The position numbers and the translations under genes were made by a program. Shown piece by piece: positions 1-9,392 of a DNA stretch of 50,580 nt; the first letter of the stretch is position 1; each line of letters begins with the position of its first letter. The notes under the pieces were generated by a model, which saw only the letters and a program-made list of their open reading frames with translations, made no database searches and was not told the origin of the DNA. Source of the DNA: Thermodesulfobacteriota bacterium (GTDB taxonomy: Bacteria > Desulfobacterota > Desulfobacteria > Desulfobacterales > JAUWMJ01); the NCBI GenBank assembly GCA_034189135.1, contig JAXHVO010000068.1, forward strand, positions 1 to 50,580, given 5' to 3'.

Positions 1-453
1 TTGGATTTTGGTCACAGAATCAGCGCTGTTACCTTTAATCCAAAAGGAGCATTTTTTAAATACTCAGCATAGCTTTTGCCATTCTCCCCAGCTTAGCTGG
101 GGGTTTAGCTCTGTAATTATCCGCGCTGTGCCGGGCATTGTCAGTGTCACCTACAACATCGCCCCGAAACCCCCTTCAACGATCGAAGCGGTCTGACGAT
201 AATGAAAGCTTCAGCAGCCTGAAATGCACGGGAGAGCTTAGGGGACAGCCTTGATTTTATCCAGATATTCCCAGGCCTAAAAATGGTTGCGACATCGTCG
301 CATAAGATGATGTCACAAGCTCGGCGATAGTTGGTCATTTCTTAATTTATCTGGAAATATTGGATTCCAAGCGAACACCACATGTGGCGCGCTCCATGAG
401 CTCTAAAAACCAACACTATCTATGGCGAGCTTCCCTGGGTAACTATCATTAAG
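1..453. other. no gene recognised
   Basis: I see no credible coding region here. Short open frames exist on both strands (for example 147-338 on the minus strand), but none has a recognisable domain or a ribosome binding site. The stretch holds one compact GC hairpin near 86-102 and then runs into the large palindromic repeat that starts near 454. It may contain the 3' region of a gene lying to the left of the window. Confidence 0.5.
86..103. terminator. GC hairpin, possible terminator
   Basis: CCCCAGC-TTA-GCTGGGG forms a perfect 7-bp stem with a 3-base loop, followed by GTTTAG. The T run is short, so intrinsic termination is only possible, not shown. It could end a transcript arriving from left of the window. 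Confidence 0.35.
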
Positions 454-684
454 CATATATAGTAATTCTCATAAGTATGTTTCGTTTTAAATGAGGAAAC
501 TGTCTGAGTGTATTAGAGATTGTCAAGAAAGAACTTAAGTACAATATGCTCAATTTATTGAAATAGTTCTATTACTAAAATAAATTATCATAAAGTCAGT
601 CTGTTCTTTCTTTACGATCTCTTATATACGAGTTTTTCATCGTTTAAAACGGAATATATTTATGAGAAACAGTATAACTCTTGA
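454..684. repeat. large imperfect intergenic palindrome
   Basis: The left half (about 456-536) is an imperfect inverted copy of the right half (about 602-684). Matching blocks are TTCTCATAA against its complement near 661-669, CGTTTTAAA (483-491) against TTTAAAACG (643-651), and AGAGATtGTcAAGAAAGAAC (515-534) against the complement of 604-623. The centre is AT-rich. A shortened version in which the left arm is joined directly to the right arm lies at 9307-9371, just upstream of lutC. This copy ends shortly before azlC, so it may contribute to that gene's promoter or leader. Confidence 0.6.
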
Positions 685-759
685 AATAAATATCGCCGGT
701 TTGATAAATTGGCGCTGACTCAAAACGCACCACTCTCATTTAGCGTTCGGAATATTATT

Positions 760-1497
760 ATGAAAGACAGAACCAGACGTACAGAATTTTGGTCCGGGGC
801 ACGCGATAGCTTACCCCTTATAATCGGGGCCATACCATTTGGTATTATTTTTGGTACCCTGTCCGGCGGTGCAGGGCTGTCCGCGGCTGGGGCCATGGGG
901 ATGTCGGTGTTTGTTTTTGCCGGCTCGGCACAATTTATCGCTATGGGGTTGGTGGGTGCCGGAACGATTTGGCCCATAATCGTGCTGACGACATTTGTGG
1001 TTAATTTCAGGCATCTGCTTTATACGGCGACCCTTTTACCCTACCTTCGGCACCTGCCGTCACGTTGGCAAGTGCCTCTGGCTTTTGGCTTAACGGACGA
1101 GACTTTCGCTGTGGCCGTGCGGCGCTGGCAGCAGGAAGATACGAGCCCCCATAAGCATTGGTATCAGTTCGGGTCCATGTTTTTCATGTATGCCAACTGG
1201 AATGTATGCACCTTGCTTGGTCTGGAGGCAGGGCGCATGTTGCAGGGAATCGGGGGGTGGGGGCTGGATTTTGCCATGGTGGCCGCCTTTGTCGGCATGG
1301 TTATTCCCTATCTAAAGGATAAACCCAGCTACTGCGTGGTATTGGTGTCCGGCTTGAGCGCCCTTGCTTTTAACGGACTGCCACATAAACTGGGCTTGAT
1401 AATTGCATCGGTTCTGGGTATGGCTGCCGGTGTGCTTGCGGAATTGTTCATCGCTAGACGGTTGCAGTGCACCGCCATGGCCGACGGGGAGGAGTAA
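760..1497 (+). CDS. azlC: AzlC family amino-acid permease
   Basis: Large subunit of an AzlCD-type branched-chain amino-acid exporter in the inner membrane. The protein is about 245 aa, the usual size for AzlC, with several hydrophobic segments and the family-typical stretches [10 protein letters not shown] near the N-terminus and [16 protein letters not shown] around residue 85. The frame is open further upstream to a TTG at 709, but I prefer the ATG at 760 because it gives the family length and a basic N-terminus ([10 protein letters not shown]). The Shine-Dalgarno sequence is weak for either start. azlD follows one base after the stop codon, so the pair is probably translated together. The substrate is inferred from the family only. 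Confidence 0.85.
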   Translation: MKDRTRRTEFWSGARDSLPLIIGAIPFGIIFGTLSGGAGLSAAGAMGMSVFVFAGSAQFIAMGLVGAGTIWPIIVLTTFVVNFRHLLYTATLLPYLRHLPSRWQVPLAFGLTDETFAVAVRRWQQEDTSPHKHWYQFGSMFFMYANWNVCTLLGLEAGRMLQGIGGWGLDFAMVAAFVGMVIPYLKDKPSYCVVLVSGLSALAFNGLPHKLGLIIASVLGMAAGVLAELFIARRLQCTAMADGEE

Positions 1498-1498
1498 T

Positions 1499-1825
1499 AT
1501 GGAAACCGTTTATTTAATTGCCGGCATGTTTTTTGTCACTTTTTCCACTCGCTATGGGCTCCTTCCGCTGTCTGGCTATATCCGGTTTTCTCCCGGCATG
1601 CAGCGTGCCCTGAGCTATGTACCGCCGGCGGTGCTGACCGCCATTATTGTGCCGATGGCACTCATCCCCGACGGGCAAACGCTGCAGGTATCAATTGCCA
1701 ACCCTTACCTTGTTGGCACAGTTTTTACAGGGCTCATCGGCTGGTTCAGCAAAAATTTGATGATAACCATTGTCGGCGGGATGGCTGTTTTTGGGATGTG
1801 CCAGTGGTTATTGACTCTTTTTTAA
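1499..1825 (+). CDS. azlD: AzlD family small transporter subunit
   Basis: Small partner of AzlC, 108 aa with about four hydrophobic segments, expected to form the export complex for branched-chain amino acids in the inner membrane. The N-terminal TRYGLLPLSG region and the PPAVLTAIIVP segment are typical of AzlD. It starts one base after the azlC stop; GGGGAGGAG at the end of azlC acts as its ribosome binding site. The frame is also open upstream inside azlC (from 1403), but that extension is not AzlD-like. Confidence 0.85.
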   Translation: METVYLIAGMFFVTFSTRYGLLPLSGYIRFSPGMQRALSYVPPAVLTAIIVPMALIPDGQTLQVSIANPYLVGTVFTGLIGWFSKNLMITIVGGMAVFGMCQWLLTLF

Positions 1826-1847
1826 TAGAAGCGTGACAATGTTTGCA

Positions 1848-1959
1848 GACAAATCTACAGATCCTGCTGCCAAGACCCAAAGCACCTGGTTTCAATAGAG
1901 CGAGTTTGCCGGAACTCACCTTGGAATCAATGAGGGTACCTTTAGTCCGCAGATTTGTC
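1848..1959. repeat. inverted repeat downstream of azlD
   Basis: GACAAATCTACAGA (1848-1861) is nearly the reverse complement of TCCGCAGATTTGTC (1946-1959), 12 of 14 positions. The roughly 85-base interior contains further weak self-complementarity (CCTGG near 1889, CCTTGG near 1919). There is no trailing T run, so it is not a classical terminator. Its origin is unknown. Confidence 0.4.
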
Positions 1960-2029
1960 AAAAGGCTCGCGCCGGAATATTCGATATAAAATCATTTAAC
2001 CATTGTTCATATGCAAAGGGACAACGCAA

Positions 2030-2502
2030 TTGAGTAAAAATCAATTCAACACCACACCGGAACAGAGGTATTTGGAAGACTACGTGGAAGGGGCCGTACA
2101 TGAGTTCGGTCCTATTGAAATTTCCGAAGATGAGATCGTCCAGTTCGGTAAAAAATTTGATCCGCAACTTTTTCACACAGATCCAACTGCGGCTAAGGAA
2201 ACCGTTTACGGCGGTCTCATCGCCAGTGGTTGGCACACGTGCAGCCTGTTCATGCGATTATTTGTGGAACACTACTTGCCAGGACCTGCCAGCATGGGGA
2301 GCCCCGGGGTAGATGAACTGCGCTGGCTTAAACCGGTACGCCCCGGTGATAAGCTTACCTTGCGCATAACTGTGCACAAAGTAAAACCTTCCCTCAGTAA
2401 ACCTGATCGCGGTGTGTTGTTCTCCTTTTGCGAGATGCTTAATCAAGAGTTGTGGCGACAATGATGGCCTTGAATTTGATTAGGTATCGAAACAGGGGTT
2501 GA
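2030..2502 (+). pseudogene. MaoC-like hydratase, frameshifted at the 3' end
   Basis: MaoC/hot-dog fold enoyl-CoA hydratase family, acting on acyl-CoA or related thioesters in the cytoplasm. The recognisable core is EISEDEIVQFGKKFDPQLFH (catalytic Asp and His of the family), then VYGGLIASGWHT and DELRWLKPVRPGDKL. A TTG at 2030 with AAAGGGA 8 bases upstream is the best start; the frame is also open from TTG 2003. The main frame stops at 2464 with the atypical ending LNQELWRQ. Switching frame at about 2449 restores a family-like C-terminus, VVATMMALNLIRYRNRG, ending at the TGA at 2500-2502. A small indel near 2445 therefore appears to have disrupted the gene, unless it is a sequencing error. Confidence 0.65.
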
Positions 2503-2929
2503 AAGAAAACCGTCTATGGTACCCTGTTAGCTGTCTATAAAAAGGACATGGCCAAAAGACAGGTGTCTGCCATATCACCAGTCTAAATATTCTTGACATT
2601 ACATGGTATTCCATAATATTTAAACTTTAATATTGTGCTCACATGAAGCTCAATCTCACTTCACCAATTTCATTTCTTATCTCTTTTAGACACTTTCTAC
2701 CTATCGTTGAGTCAATGCTAAACTTCCGAATGCTCTTGCCCCTGAAAGATACTGGTTTTTCTCAAATATAATCTATCAATTTTGGTAAAGATTAATATGG
2801 AGAACCCACTTAAAATTACCAGCCTTGCTTTTGACAGGTTATAGATGCTCCGGCAGGAGCTAAGAAAATCATTTCTTTCCAAAGATTTTTATCTGATGCC
2901 CACCCCAGTCTTGACGGGAGATTTCAAGA
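2503..2929. other. intergenic, possible promoter
   Basis: No gene seen. TTGACA at 2593-2598 is followed after 15 bases by TAATAT (2614-2619), a slightly short-spaced sigma-70-like promoter. It is enclosed by TAAATATT and AATATTTA, which could form an operator-like dyad. It would drive the cyclase gene that starts at 2930 with a leader of about 300 bases. Confidence 0.35.
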
Positions 2930-3649
2930 ATGAAGTGCCCAAAATGCCAGACAGATAATAAAGAAGCGGCCATATTTTGTCGCAAATGCGGGGAAAAATT
3001 TTCGCTCAACTGTACAAAATGTGGTGCTGAAAATCTTCCTGGCGATAACTTCTGTGATCAGTGCGGCTATAACCTAACTGTTCCTTCTGAATCGATCCCC
3101 AAAGATCTTTCCTTTGACGAAAAGATAGACAAAATTCAGCGCTACCTCCCCAAAGGCCTTACAGAGAAAATCCTCTCCCAGAGGAATAAAATCGAAGGCG
3201 AACGCAAGCAGGTCACGGTGATGTTCTGCGATATGGAGGGGTTCACCGGCCTGGTTGAGAAACTAGGCTCTGAAGACGCTTATGGCATCATGGACCGGAT
3301 CTATGAGATCCTCATCCATAAGGTCCACACTTACGAGGGCACGGTCAATGAGATGACCGGCGACGGGATTATGGCCCTGTTTGGAGCCCCCATCGCTTTG
3401 GAGGAGTCACCTCAGCGGGCCATCCGGTCCGCCATAGCCATCCACCGGGAGATGTCCAAATTCAGCGACAAACTAAAGCAGGAGAAACCAGGCATCACAC
3501 AACTCAAAATGCGGATCGGTATTCACACCGGTCCGGTGGTGGTAGGCACCCTGGGCAATGACCTCCGCGTGGAGTTCAAGGCCGTGGGAGATACGGTAAA
3601 TCTGGCTTCCAGGATGGAAGGGCTGCAGAGCCGGGGACCAGCTACGTGA
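2930..3649 (+). CDS. zinc-ribbon + class III nucleotide cyclase (N-terminal part of a split gene)
   Basis: The first part is a double zinc ribbon with four CxxC pairs in residues 4-46 (CPKC, CRKC, CTKC, CDQC). A class III adenylate/guanylate cyclase domain follows from about residue 95: VTVMFCDMEGFTG carries the first metal Asp, TGDGIMALFGAP the second, and EFKAVGDTVNLASRMEG the substrate-recognition end. The product would make cyclic nucleotide in the cytoplasm. The ATG at 2930 has GGGAG 9 bases upstream. The frame ends prematurely in GLQSRGPAT. The family continuation EPGTSYVTGETFK is encoded in the next frame, so a single missing base near 3625/3626 (CTGCAGAG where CTGGCAGAG is expected) splits one gene of about 1,120 codons. 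Confidence 0.85.
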   Translation: MKCPKCQTDNKEAAIFCRKCGEKFSLNCTKCGAENLPGDNFCDQCGYNLTVPSESIPKDLSFDEKIDKIQRYLPKGLTEKILSQRNKIEGERKQVTVMFCDMEGFTGLVEKLGSEDAYGIMDRIYEILIHKVHTYEGTVNEMTGDGIMALFGAPIALEESPQRAIRSAIAIHREMSKFSDKLKQEKPGITQLKMRIGIHTGPVVVGTLGNDLRVEFKAVGDTVNLASRMEGLQSRGPAT

Positions 3650-6300
3650 CTGGAGAGACATTCAAGCTTGCGGAGGGATTTTTCCGGTTTGAAGCTTTGG
3701 GGAAACGGGATGTCAAGGGCAAGAAAGAGTCTATCAATGTGTATAGAGCGATCGCTCCAAGCACAAGAAGGACACGATTTGATGTCAGTACAGAGAGAGG
3801 CCTTACGCCTTTTGTTGGAAGGAAGCGCGAGCTTGAACTTCTATTAGATAGTTTTGAACGTGCAAAGACCGGTCGAGGCCAAGCCTTTTCTATAGTGTCA
3901 GAGGCTGGAATGGGGAAATCCAGGCTCCTCTATGAGTTCAGAAAGTCTGTAGCCAATGAAGACGTAACCTTTTTAGAAGGCAAATGTCTTTCTTATAGCA
4001 GGGGGGTTGGTTATCATCTTGTGATAGACCTTTTGAAAGCAAACTTTGATATTCTGAAAGGCGATGGGGATGCGGAGATTAGGGCAAAAGTTAAAAGAGG
4101 CCTAAAAACATTGGGATTAGATGAATCCTTGACTCTGCCGTATTTCTTGGAACTCTTGTCTGTCAAAAACAGCGGTATCGATAAGGTACCTATGAGCTCT
4201 GAGGCGAAAAAAAATCGAATTATGGAGGCAGTAAAGCAAATTGTTCTTAAAGGCTCTGAAATCAGACTTCTGATTCTAGCCTTTGAAGATTTGCATTGGG
4301 CTGACAAGACTTCAGAGGATATATTAAAATATATTTTGGAGAGCATACCGGGGGTAAGAGTACTAATGCTATTCACCTACCGACCCGAATTTGTGCACAC
4401 CTGGGGAGGCAGGTCCTATCATAATCAAATCACTTTGAATCGGCTCTCCAACCGTGAAAGCCTTGTGATGGTGGCCCATATTTTGGGCACAGAGGAGATC
4501 GACAGTGACCTTGAGGATCTGATTTTAGATAAGACGGAAGGTGTCCCTTTCTTCATTGAGGAATTTGTGGAGTCCCTCAAGGCGCTAAGGGTAATTGAAA
4601 GAAAGGACAGTAAATATCATCTGGCAAAAGACATACAAAATGTGGCCATTCCTTCAACTATACAAGATGTCATCATGGCAAGAGTTGACTCACTGCCAGA
4701 GGGTACGAAAGAACTACTTCAGACGGGGTCCGTCATCGAAAGGGAGTTCAGTTACGAATTAATAAAACAGGTTACGGGTATACCCGAACAAGAATTACTC
4801 TCTCAGCTTTCACTCTTAAAAGACTTAGAACTTCTTTACGAGAGAGGCATATATCCGCAATCGACCTACATCTTCAAACATGCTCTCACCCAGGAGGTGG
4901 TCTATGATTCCATATTGACCAAGCGGAAGAAAGTCTATCATAAAAAAATCGCCAGGGCCATTGAAGAGTTGTATAAAGACACTATCAAGCATTATTATGT
5001 GATGCTAGCCGAGCACTTCACTGATGGTGAAAACTATGAGAAAGGAGCAACGTATTCAAAATTAACAAGCAAGAGGGCAGAAAGGACAGGATCATTGAAT
5101 GAAGCGATTAACTATGCACTCAAGCGGGTTTCGTGTCTTGAGAAGCTGCCCAGAACTGATAGTCTCATAAATGAAATCATTCATCTCAGAACAATCCTCG
5201 GACTTTTCATGATCGATATGCTTCACTTCAAGAAGGCACAAGAAATTATCGCGCCAATCGTTGAACTTACTCTAAAAGGTAGTAATAATAAAAGGATAGC
5301 TCAAATACTCACCATAATTGGCACACGCGAGTTTGTTGTAGAGGAAAATTTCCCAAAGGCATTTGGGCACTTAGAGGAAGCCTTAAGAATTTCAAAAAAA
5401 ACAGAAGGCATAGGTACTCTGGCTGTAGCCAGTTATTGGCTCGGGTGCGCTCAAGCTTACAATTGCGACTTTGAGGAGGCAGGTGTCAATATCGGTAGAT
5501 CGGAGAAAATCCAAAGGGAGACGAAAATTCCCTGGCGAGAAGCAGCTCTTAAAAACCTTTTAAGTTTTCTCGTCTATTATAATCAGGGAAGAATTGACCT
5601 TGCTCATGAAACAAACCGCCAAGCTCTTAGGATAGCTGATGAAAGCGGCGATATTTATTCAAAGACGTTCGCCTATTGTTGCCAAGGAGTTTCATGCTTT
5701 GATAGAGGCTCTTTTCAACAGGCGTTGGAATTTCTTTCTTTAGGTAGAGAGTTCAGTAAAAAACTTGGTCAGTACTGGTGGGAACCAGGGTCCAACCATT
5801 TCTTAGGCGAAGTCTACTTCGAAACCGGACAATACCAAAAGGCGAAAGATCATTATCATAAGGCAGTTACCCTTTTTGACCAGTATGGTAATTGGCCGTC
5901 CGCTAATATATTGAGTAAAATAGGTTTGGTGAGAGCTCAAATATTGAACAGCGAAAAGGACTTCAAAATAGAAACTCTTTACCGCTATATTTCTGCTGCT
6001 AAGACAAAAGTGTATAAAGGAGAGATTAGGCGATATATGGGTGAGATCTTGTTGAATATAGACGATCATCACATATCTGAAGCGGAGGACTGGATTAAAA
6101 AGGCCATAGAAGCGAACAGCAGGAATGGTATGAGGTGGCATTTAGCAAAGAGCCGGGTGCTGTATGCCGAATTTTTTAAACGAAAAGGCGACACTTCGAA
6201 AGCCGGGAAACAACTCTCTGCAGCAATTAAAATCTTCAAAGAATGTGGTGCTGATGGGTGGGTGGAAAAGTATGAAAAGGAACTGGCTTCATTACCATAA
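3646..6300 (+). CDS. AAA-type ATPase + TPR regulator (C-terminal part of the split cyclase gene)
   Basis: Continuation of the cyclase gene after the frameshift. The real reading frame can be followed from about 3626, and the ATG-equivalent at 3646 is not a convincing independent start because it has no ribosome binding site. After the end of the cyclase domain (LAEGFFRFEALG) comes the linker motif TPFVGRKRELELLLDSF. An AAA/NACHT-like ATPase follows with P-loop SEAGMGKSRLL and Walker B LLILAFEDLHWAD. The C-terminal half is helical with TPR-like repeats (for example AFGHLEEALRISKKTEG and EVYFETGQYQKAKDHYHKAV). Such cyclase-ATPase-TPR proteins are large cytoplasmic signalling proteins in proteobacteria. 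If translated from the intact upstream frame it would be one protein of about 1,120 aa. As written the C-terminal half is probably not made. Confidence 0.8.
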   Translation: MTGETFKLAEGFFRFEALGKRDVKGKKESINVYRAIAPSTRRTRFDVSTERGLTPFVGRKRELELLLDSFERAKTGRGQAFSIVSEAGMGKSRLLYEFRKSVANEDVTFLEGKCLSYSRGVGYHLVIDLLKANFDILKGDGDAEIRAKVKRGLKTLGLDESLTLPYFLELLSVKNSGIDKVPMSSEAKKNRIMEAVKQIVLKGSEIRLLILAFEDLHWADKTSEDILKYILESIPGVRVLMLFTYRPEFVHTWGGRSYHNQITLNRLSNRESLVMVAHILGTEEIDSDLEDLILDKTEGVPFFIEEFVESLKALRVIERKDSKYHLAKDIQNVAIPSTIQDVIMARVDSLPEGTKELLQTGSVIEREFSYELIKQVTGIPEQELLSQLSLLKDLELLYERGIYPQSTYIFKHALTQEVVYDSILTKRKKVYHKKIARAIEELYKDTIKHYYVMLAEHFTDGENYEKGATYSKLTSKRAERTGSLNEAINYALKRVSCLEKLPRTDSLINEIIHLRTILGLFMIDMLHFKKAQEIIAPIVELTLKGSNNKRIAQILTIIGTREFVVEENFPKAFGHLEEALRISKKTEGIGTLAVASYWLGCAQAYNCDFEEAGVNIGRSEKIQRETKIPWREAALKNLLSFLVYYNQGRIDLAHETNRQALRIADESGDIYSKTFAYCCQGVSCFDRGSFQQALEFLSLGREFSKKLGQYWWEPGSNHFLGEVYFETGQYQKAKDHYHKAVTLFDQYGNWPSANILSKIGLVRAQILNSEKDFKIETLYRYISAAKTKVYKGEIRRYMGEILLNIDDHHISEAEDWIKKAIEANSRNGMRWHLAKSRVLYAEFFKRKGDTSKAGKQLSAAIKIFKECGADGWVEKYEKELASLP

Positions 6301-6578
6301 TCCTCAAAAATTTCTTTTAAATCTAAAACTCAATATCTTGTGTTTTAAGTGATTCCAATAAAAGTGCTGATTTGCTATTATCTATTATGAAAATGAACTG
6401 TCAAAAGTATTGACATCAATCCTGTGGGAGGCTTGGGACGCCTTTCAAATTTAAAGTCTCCAAGATGATTCAAAGATAAGCTATTCGCACAGCATGAATC
6501 AAAAATAGATGCACCGCACACTTTTCATGTCAATTTGGCTGTCAAGTGTATCTTGCTCATCCAATATTTGATTTATCC

Positions 6579-8738
6579 TTATTTTTTCCCTTCGGCCAAA
6601 ACTTCTGCAATATGTTTGACTTGAATTTTGCTTCTACGTTTGTCCATTCCGCCACGAAGCTGTATCACACAGCCTGGACAATCTGTTACCAGAAGCTGGG
6701 CATCGGTGTCTTCTATGGTATCCAGCTTTTTTTTGAGGATTGCCGAGGATATTTCAGGAAAGTCGACTGAATAGGAGCCGCCGAACCCGCAGCAAACATC
6801 TTCGTCTTTGGACCGTACATATTCATAGCCGGCTAGTTCAATAAGTTTGCGGGGCTCCTCGACAACATGCAAACCCCTGCAAAGATGGCAGGGGGAATGA
6901 TAGGCGACTTTTTTGTGGATTCCCTCAAATTCTTCAGCAGAAACGTTTAATACGTTTACCATAAAGGAACTGAAATCAATAATTTTATCTGCGAATAACT
7001 TTAAGCTGGCCAGTGTATCAGGATCCTCCTTAAATATCTTGGGATAATTGTGCTTGAGGTGAGAGGCACAGGAAGCACACAGGGTAAGAATGTAATCGTA
7101 ATCTCGAGGCTGCATGGCCTTTATATTCTGAAGAGCCACTTCTTTGGCTGTTTCTTCTTCCGCCATCATTAAGGCAGGTAATCCACAGCAGGTTTGTTCC
7201 ATAGGAAATTCCACCTGGACATCATGGCCTTTAAGTAATTTAAACAGCGCTTTGGCCTGTTCAGGATAAATGAAATCGATGGCGCACCCGGCGAAAAAAC
7301 CGATGGTATATTTAGGCTGGACCACTTGAGGACGCAACTGTTTCCATTGATCTCTGAACGAAGTTTTGGCAATCACCGGCAGGCTGCGAAATCCGTGTTC
7401 CTTTTCAAAAAAATGCGGAAGGTGCCGGATCATCGGCTTATTTTTGGCAAGCGGCTTTTGTGCAAGATAGGCATGGCGCAGTATAAAATGAAAAAGTTTT
7501 CGGTTTTTCATGACCTTGGCCAGCAGTAAATTTTTAACCGGTGTTTTTCCTTCCTGATCCAATACCGCTCGATAGGTCTTTTTAATAAGATGAGGAAGAT
7601 CAATATCCACCGGGCATACTTCTTTACAGGCCTGGCAGTTAATGCAGTTTCGTACAATCGCCCGGTCGTTTTCCTTGCCGTGGTAAAAAAGGGTTAGAAT
7701 TAGACCGATAGCCCCGATGTAAACATGACCATATTTATGTCCCCCCACCTTGCTGTAGACAGGGCAGACGTTGGCGCAAGCCCCGCAGCGGATACACCTG
7801 AGGGCTTCCACAAAAACAGTGTCCTTGGCCAGAGCCAGTCGCCCATTGTCCAGAAAAACAATATGCATTTTCTTACGGTTCGACGGCGCAGAACTGCATT
7901 CGGTGGCACCCTTGATCCAGGTAACATAAGAGGTAATCGCCTGGCCGGTTGCATTCCTAGGAAGAACCTTGAGGATTCGTAACATCGATTTCAAGTCAGG
8001 AATCAACTTGTCATAGCCTACCAGCGCGACATGAACCTTTGGTAATGTGGTTACCAGGCGCATATTCCCTTCATTGGTCACCAGCCCGAGCGTTCCTGAT
8101 TCAGCAATGGCAAAATTGGCTCCGCTGATCCCCATATCCGCCTCTAAAAAGGCCAGTCTAAGCTCTTGCCGGGCAACTTTCACCAGCTTATCGATATTTT
8201 TTGAGTCTTGTTTTTTTTGGGTCACCTCTTCGAACAGGTCGCCCACCTGATATCGGGAAAGGTGGATGGCTGGCATAACCATATGGGACGGTCCCTCGTG
8301 TCGCAATTGGATAATTCTTTCTCCCAGGTCGGTTTCCGTCACAGTAAAGCCTTCTTTTTCCAAATAGTCGTTAAGAAAGGTTTCTTCGGCGGTCATCGAT
8401 TTGGCCTTAATGATCTTTCTTACGTTATTTTCTTTGCCAATATCAGCAATAATCTCATTGGCTTCACGGGCATCTTGGGCAACATGAACCTTGGCTCCGG
8501 CCGCTTCTGCATTTACTTTGAATTCTTCAAAAAGGTCCATAAGACGAGGCAGGACCGCATCTTTTCCCGCAGCAATTTCCTTTTTGATCCCTTCAAAATC
8601 GATACCTTGATAGACGGTGGGGCGGTTTTTCCGGTATACTGTATTGAAAGTGTCTAATGCGGTTCGCAGGAACTGATCTCCCAAAGCTTCCTTGAGTTGC
8701 TGTTTGTACGATTTCGTATCCTGGGCTGTTTTGATCAT
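6579..8738 (-). CDS. L-lactate oxidation iron-sulfur protein, LutB-LutA (LldF-LldE) fusion
   Basis: 719-aa fusion that with LutC should oxidise L-lactate to pyruvate on the cytoplasmic side of the membrane. Residues about 1-300 form a LUD domain of LutB/LldF type (AIAESGTLGLVTNEGN). Then come two [4Fe-4S] motifs, CIRCGACANVCP (about 314) and CINCQACKEVCP (about 366). The last 240 residues carry two CCG domains of LutA/LldE type: GCAIDFIYPEQ with QTCCGLP, and SPCHLCRGL with DVCCGFGGSY. In Bacillus these are separate proteins; a fused form is known from Desulfovibrio-type sulfate reducers. lutC lies 5 bases upstream, so the two form an operon transcribed leftward. All cysteines expected for the clusters are present. 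Confidence 0.85.
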   Translation of the reverse strand: MIKTAQDTKSYKQQLKEALGDQFLRTALDTFNTVYRKNRPTVYQGIDFEGIKKEIAAGKDAVLPRLMDLFEEFKVNAEAAGAKVHVAQDAREANEIIADIGKENNVRKIIKAKSMTAEETFLNDYLEKEGFTVTETDLGERIIQLRHEGPSHMVMPAIHLSRYQVGDLFEEVTQKKQDSKNIDKLVKVARQELRLAFLEADMGISGANFAIAESGTLGLVTNEGNMRLVTTLPKVHVALVGYDKLIPDLKSMLRILKVLPRNATGQAITSYVTWIKGATECSSAPSNRKKMHIVFLDNGRLALAKDTVFVEALRCIRCGACANVCPVYSKVGGHKYGHVYIGAIGLILTLFYHGKENDRAIVRNCINCQACKEVCPVDIDLPHLIKKTYRAVLDQEGKTPVKNLLLAKVMKNRKLFHFILRHAYLAQKPLAKNKPMIRHLPHFFEKEHGFRSLPVIAKTSFRDQWKQLRPQVVQPKYTIGFFAGCAIDFIYPEQAKALFKLLKGHDVQVEFPMEQTCCGLPALMMAEEETAKEVALQNIKAMQPRDYDYILTLCASCASHLKHNYPKIFKEDPDTLASLKLFADKIIDFSSFMVNVLNVSAEEFEGIHKKVAYHSPCHLCRGLHVVEEPRKLIELAGYEYVRSKDEDVCCGFGGSYSVDFPEISSAILKKKLDTIEDTDAQLLVTDCPGCVIQLRGGMDKRRSKIQVKHIAEVLAEGKK

Positions 8739-8743
8739 CCCTG

Positions 8744-9295
8744 CTATTCCTCCATAATAAGAAGGTGCAATTCCTGGGGACCGTGGACACCGATAGCCAG
8801 CACCCGCTCGATATCTGCCGTTCTGCTGGCACCGGTAATAAAGGCATAATATAGGGAAGCATCTGTTGTTAAGGTGGCATTCATCTCGCTTTCAATGCTG
8901 GCGCTGTCCGGCTTGATTTTTGAAGCCGGCAACACGGCCACGTGGATTTCGGCAAGCATGGTAGCGATCCGAACATCCTCTGCTGTTGAATCAAGTACAA
9001 GCGTGCCGGTTTCAGCGATACCCCAGTCAACAGGGGTAAGAGAGGTGTGGATCTCATTGGCATGCGGCCTTAAGGGAAATTTTAGTAATTTAAGCCCTGC
9101 CGTTTGACACTGTTTTTTTAAAAGGTCTCTCTCTTGAGTCTCTAGTCCGGTGGCAGCAATTGTTTTGCCTTCCTGTTTCTGTGTTAAATCAACGGTGTAA
9201 TGAAAAGCGTCTTCTATACGATTAATTTTTGCGACAACGGTCTGGACGGCTTCGGCTTTTTCTTTCATTCGTTGAATGATATCTGTGTGTTGCAT
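8744..9295 (-). CDS. lutC: LutC/LldG-type LUD domain protein
   Basis: 183-aa LUD-domain protein, first gene of the lactate oxidation operon and partner of the downstream LutB-LutA fusion. The diagnostic region is TPVDWGIAETGTLVLDSTAED with AEIHVAVLPASKI after it. The start is the ATG at 9295, preceded on the minus strand by GGAGGTCCC, so the Shine-Dalgarno lies unusually close (about 4 bases). A shortened palindromic repeat (9307-9371) abuts the ribosome binding site and so forms most of the immediate 5' leader. Confidence 0.85.
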   Translation of the reverse strand: MQHTDIIQRMKEKAEAVQTVVAKINRIEDAFHYTVDLTQKQEGKTIAATGLETQERDLLKKQCQTAGLKLLKFPLRPHANEIHTSLTPVDWGIAETGTLVLDSTAEDVRIATMLAEIHVAVLPASKIKPDSASIESEMNATLTTDASLYYAFITGASRTADIERVLAIGVHGPQELHLLIMEE

Positions 9296-9306
9296 GGGAC
9301 CTCCGC

Positions 9307-9371
9307 ATGAGAAAACTGTCTGAGTGTATTAGAGATCGTTTAAAACGGAATATATTCTTTAGAAACAAACA
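9307..9371. repeat. shortened copy of the 454-684 palindrome
   Basis: 9307-9336 matches 491-520 with one difference, and 9337-9357 matches 641-661. The left and right arms of the 454-684 element are thus joined with about 120 central bases missing. It lies within 12 bases of the lutC start codon and forms its 5' leader on the minus strand. Confidence 0.7.
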
Positions 9372-9392
9372 GTCGTTTTTCCATCTTAGCTC

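Noticed and set aside
147-338. 63-codon minus-strand frame near the window start
   Set aside because: No recognised domain and no Shine-Dalgarno; could be a remnant but unsupported.
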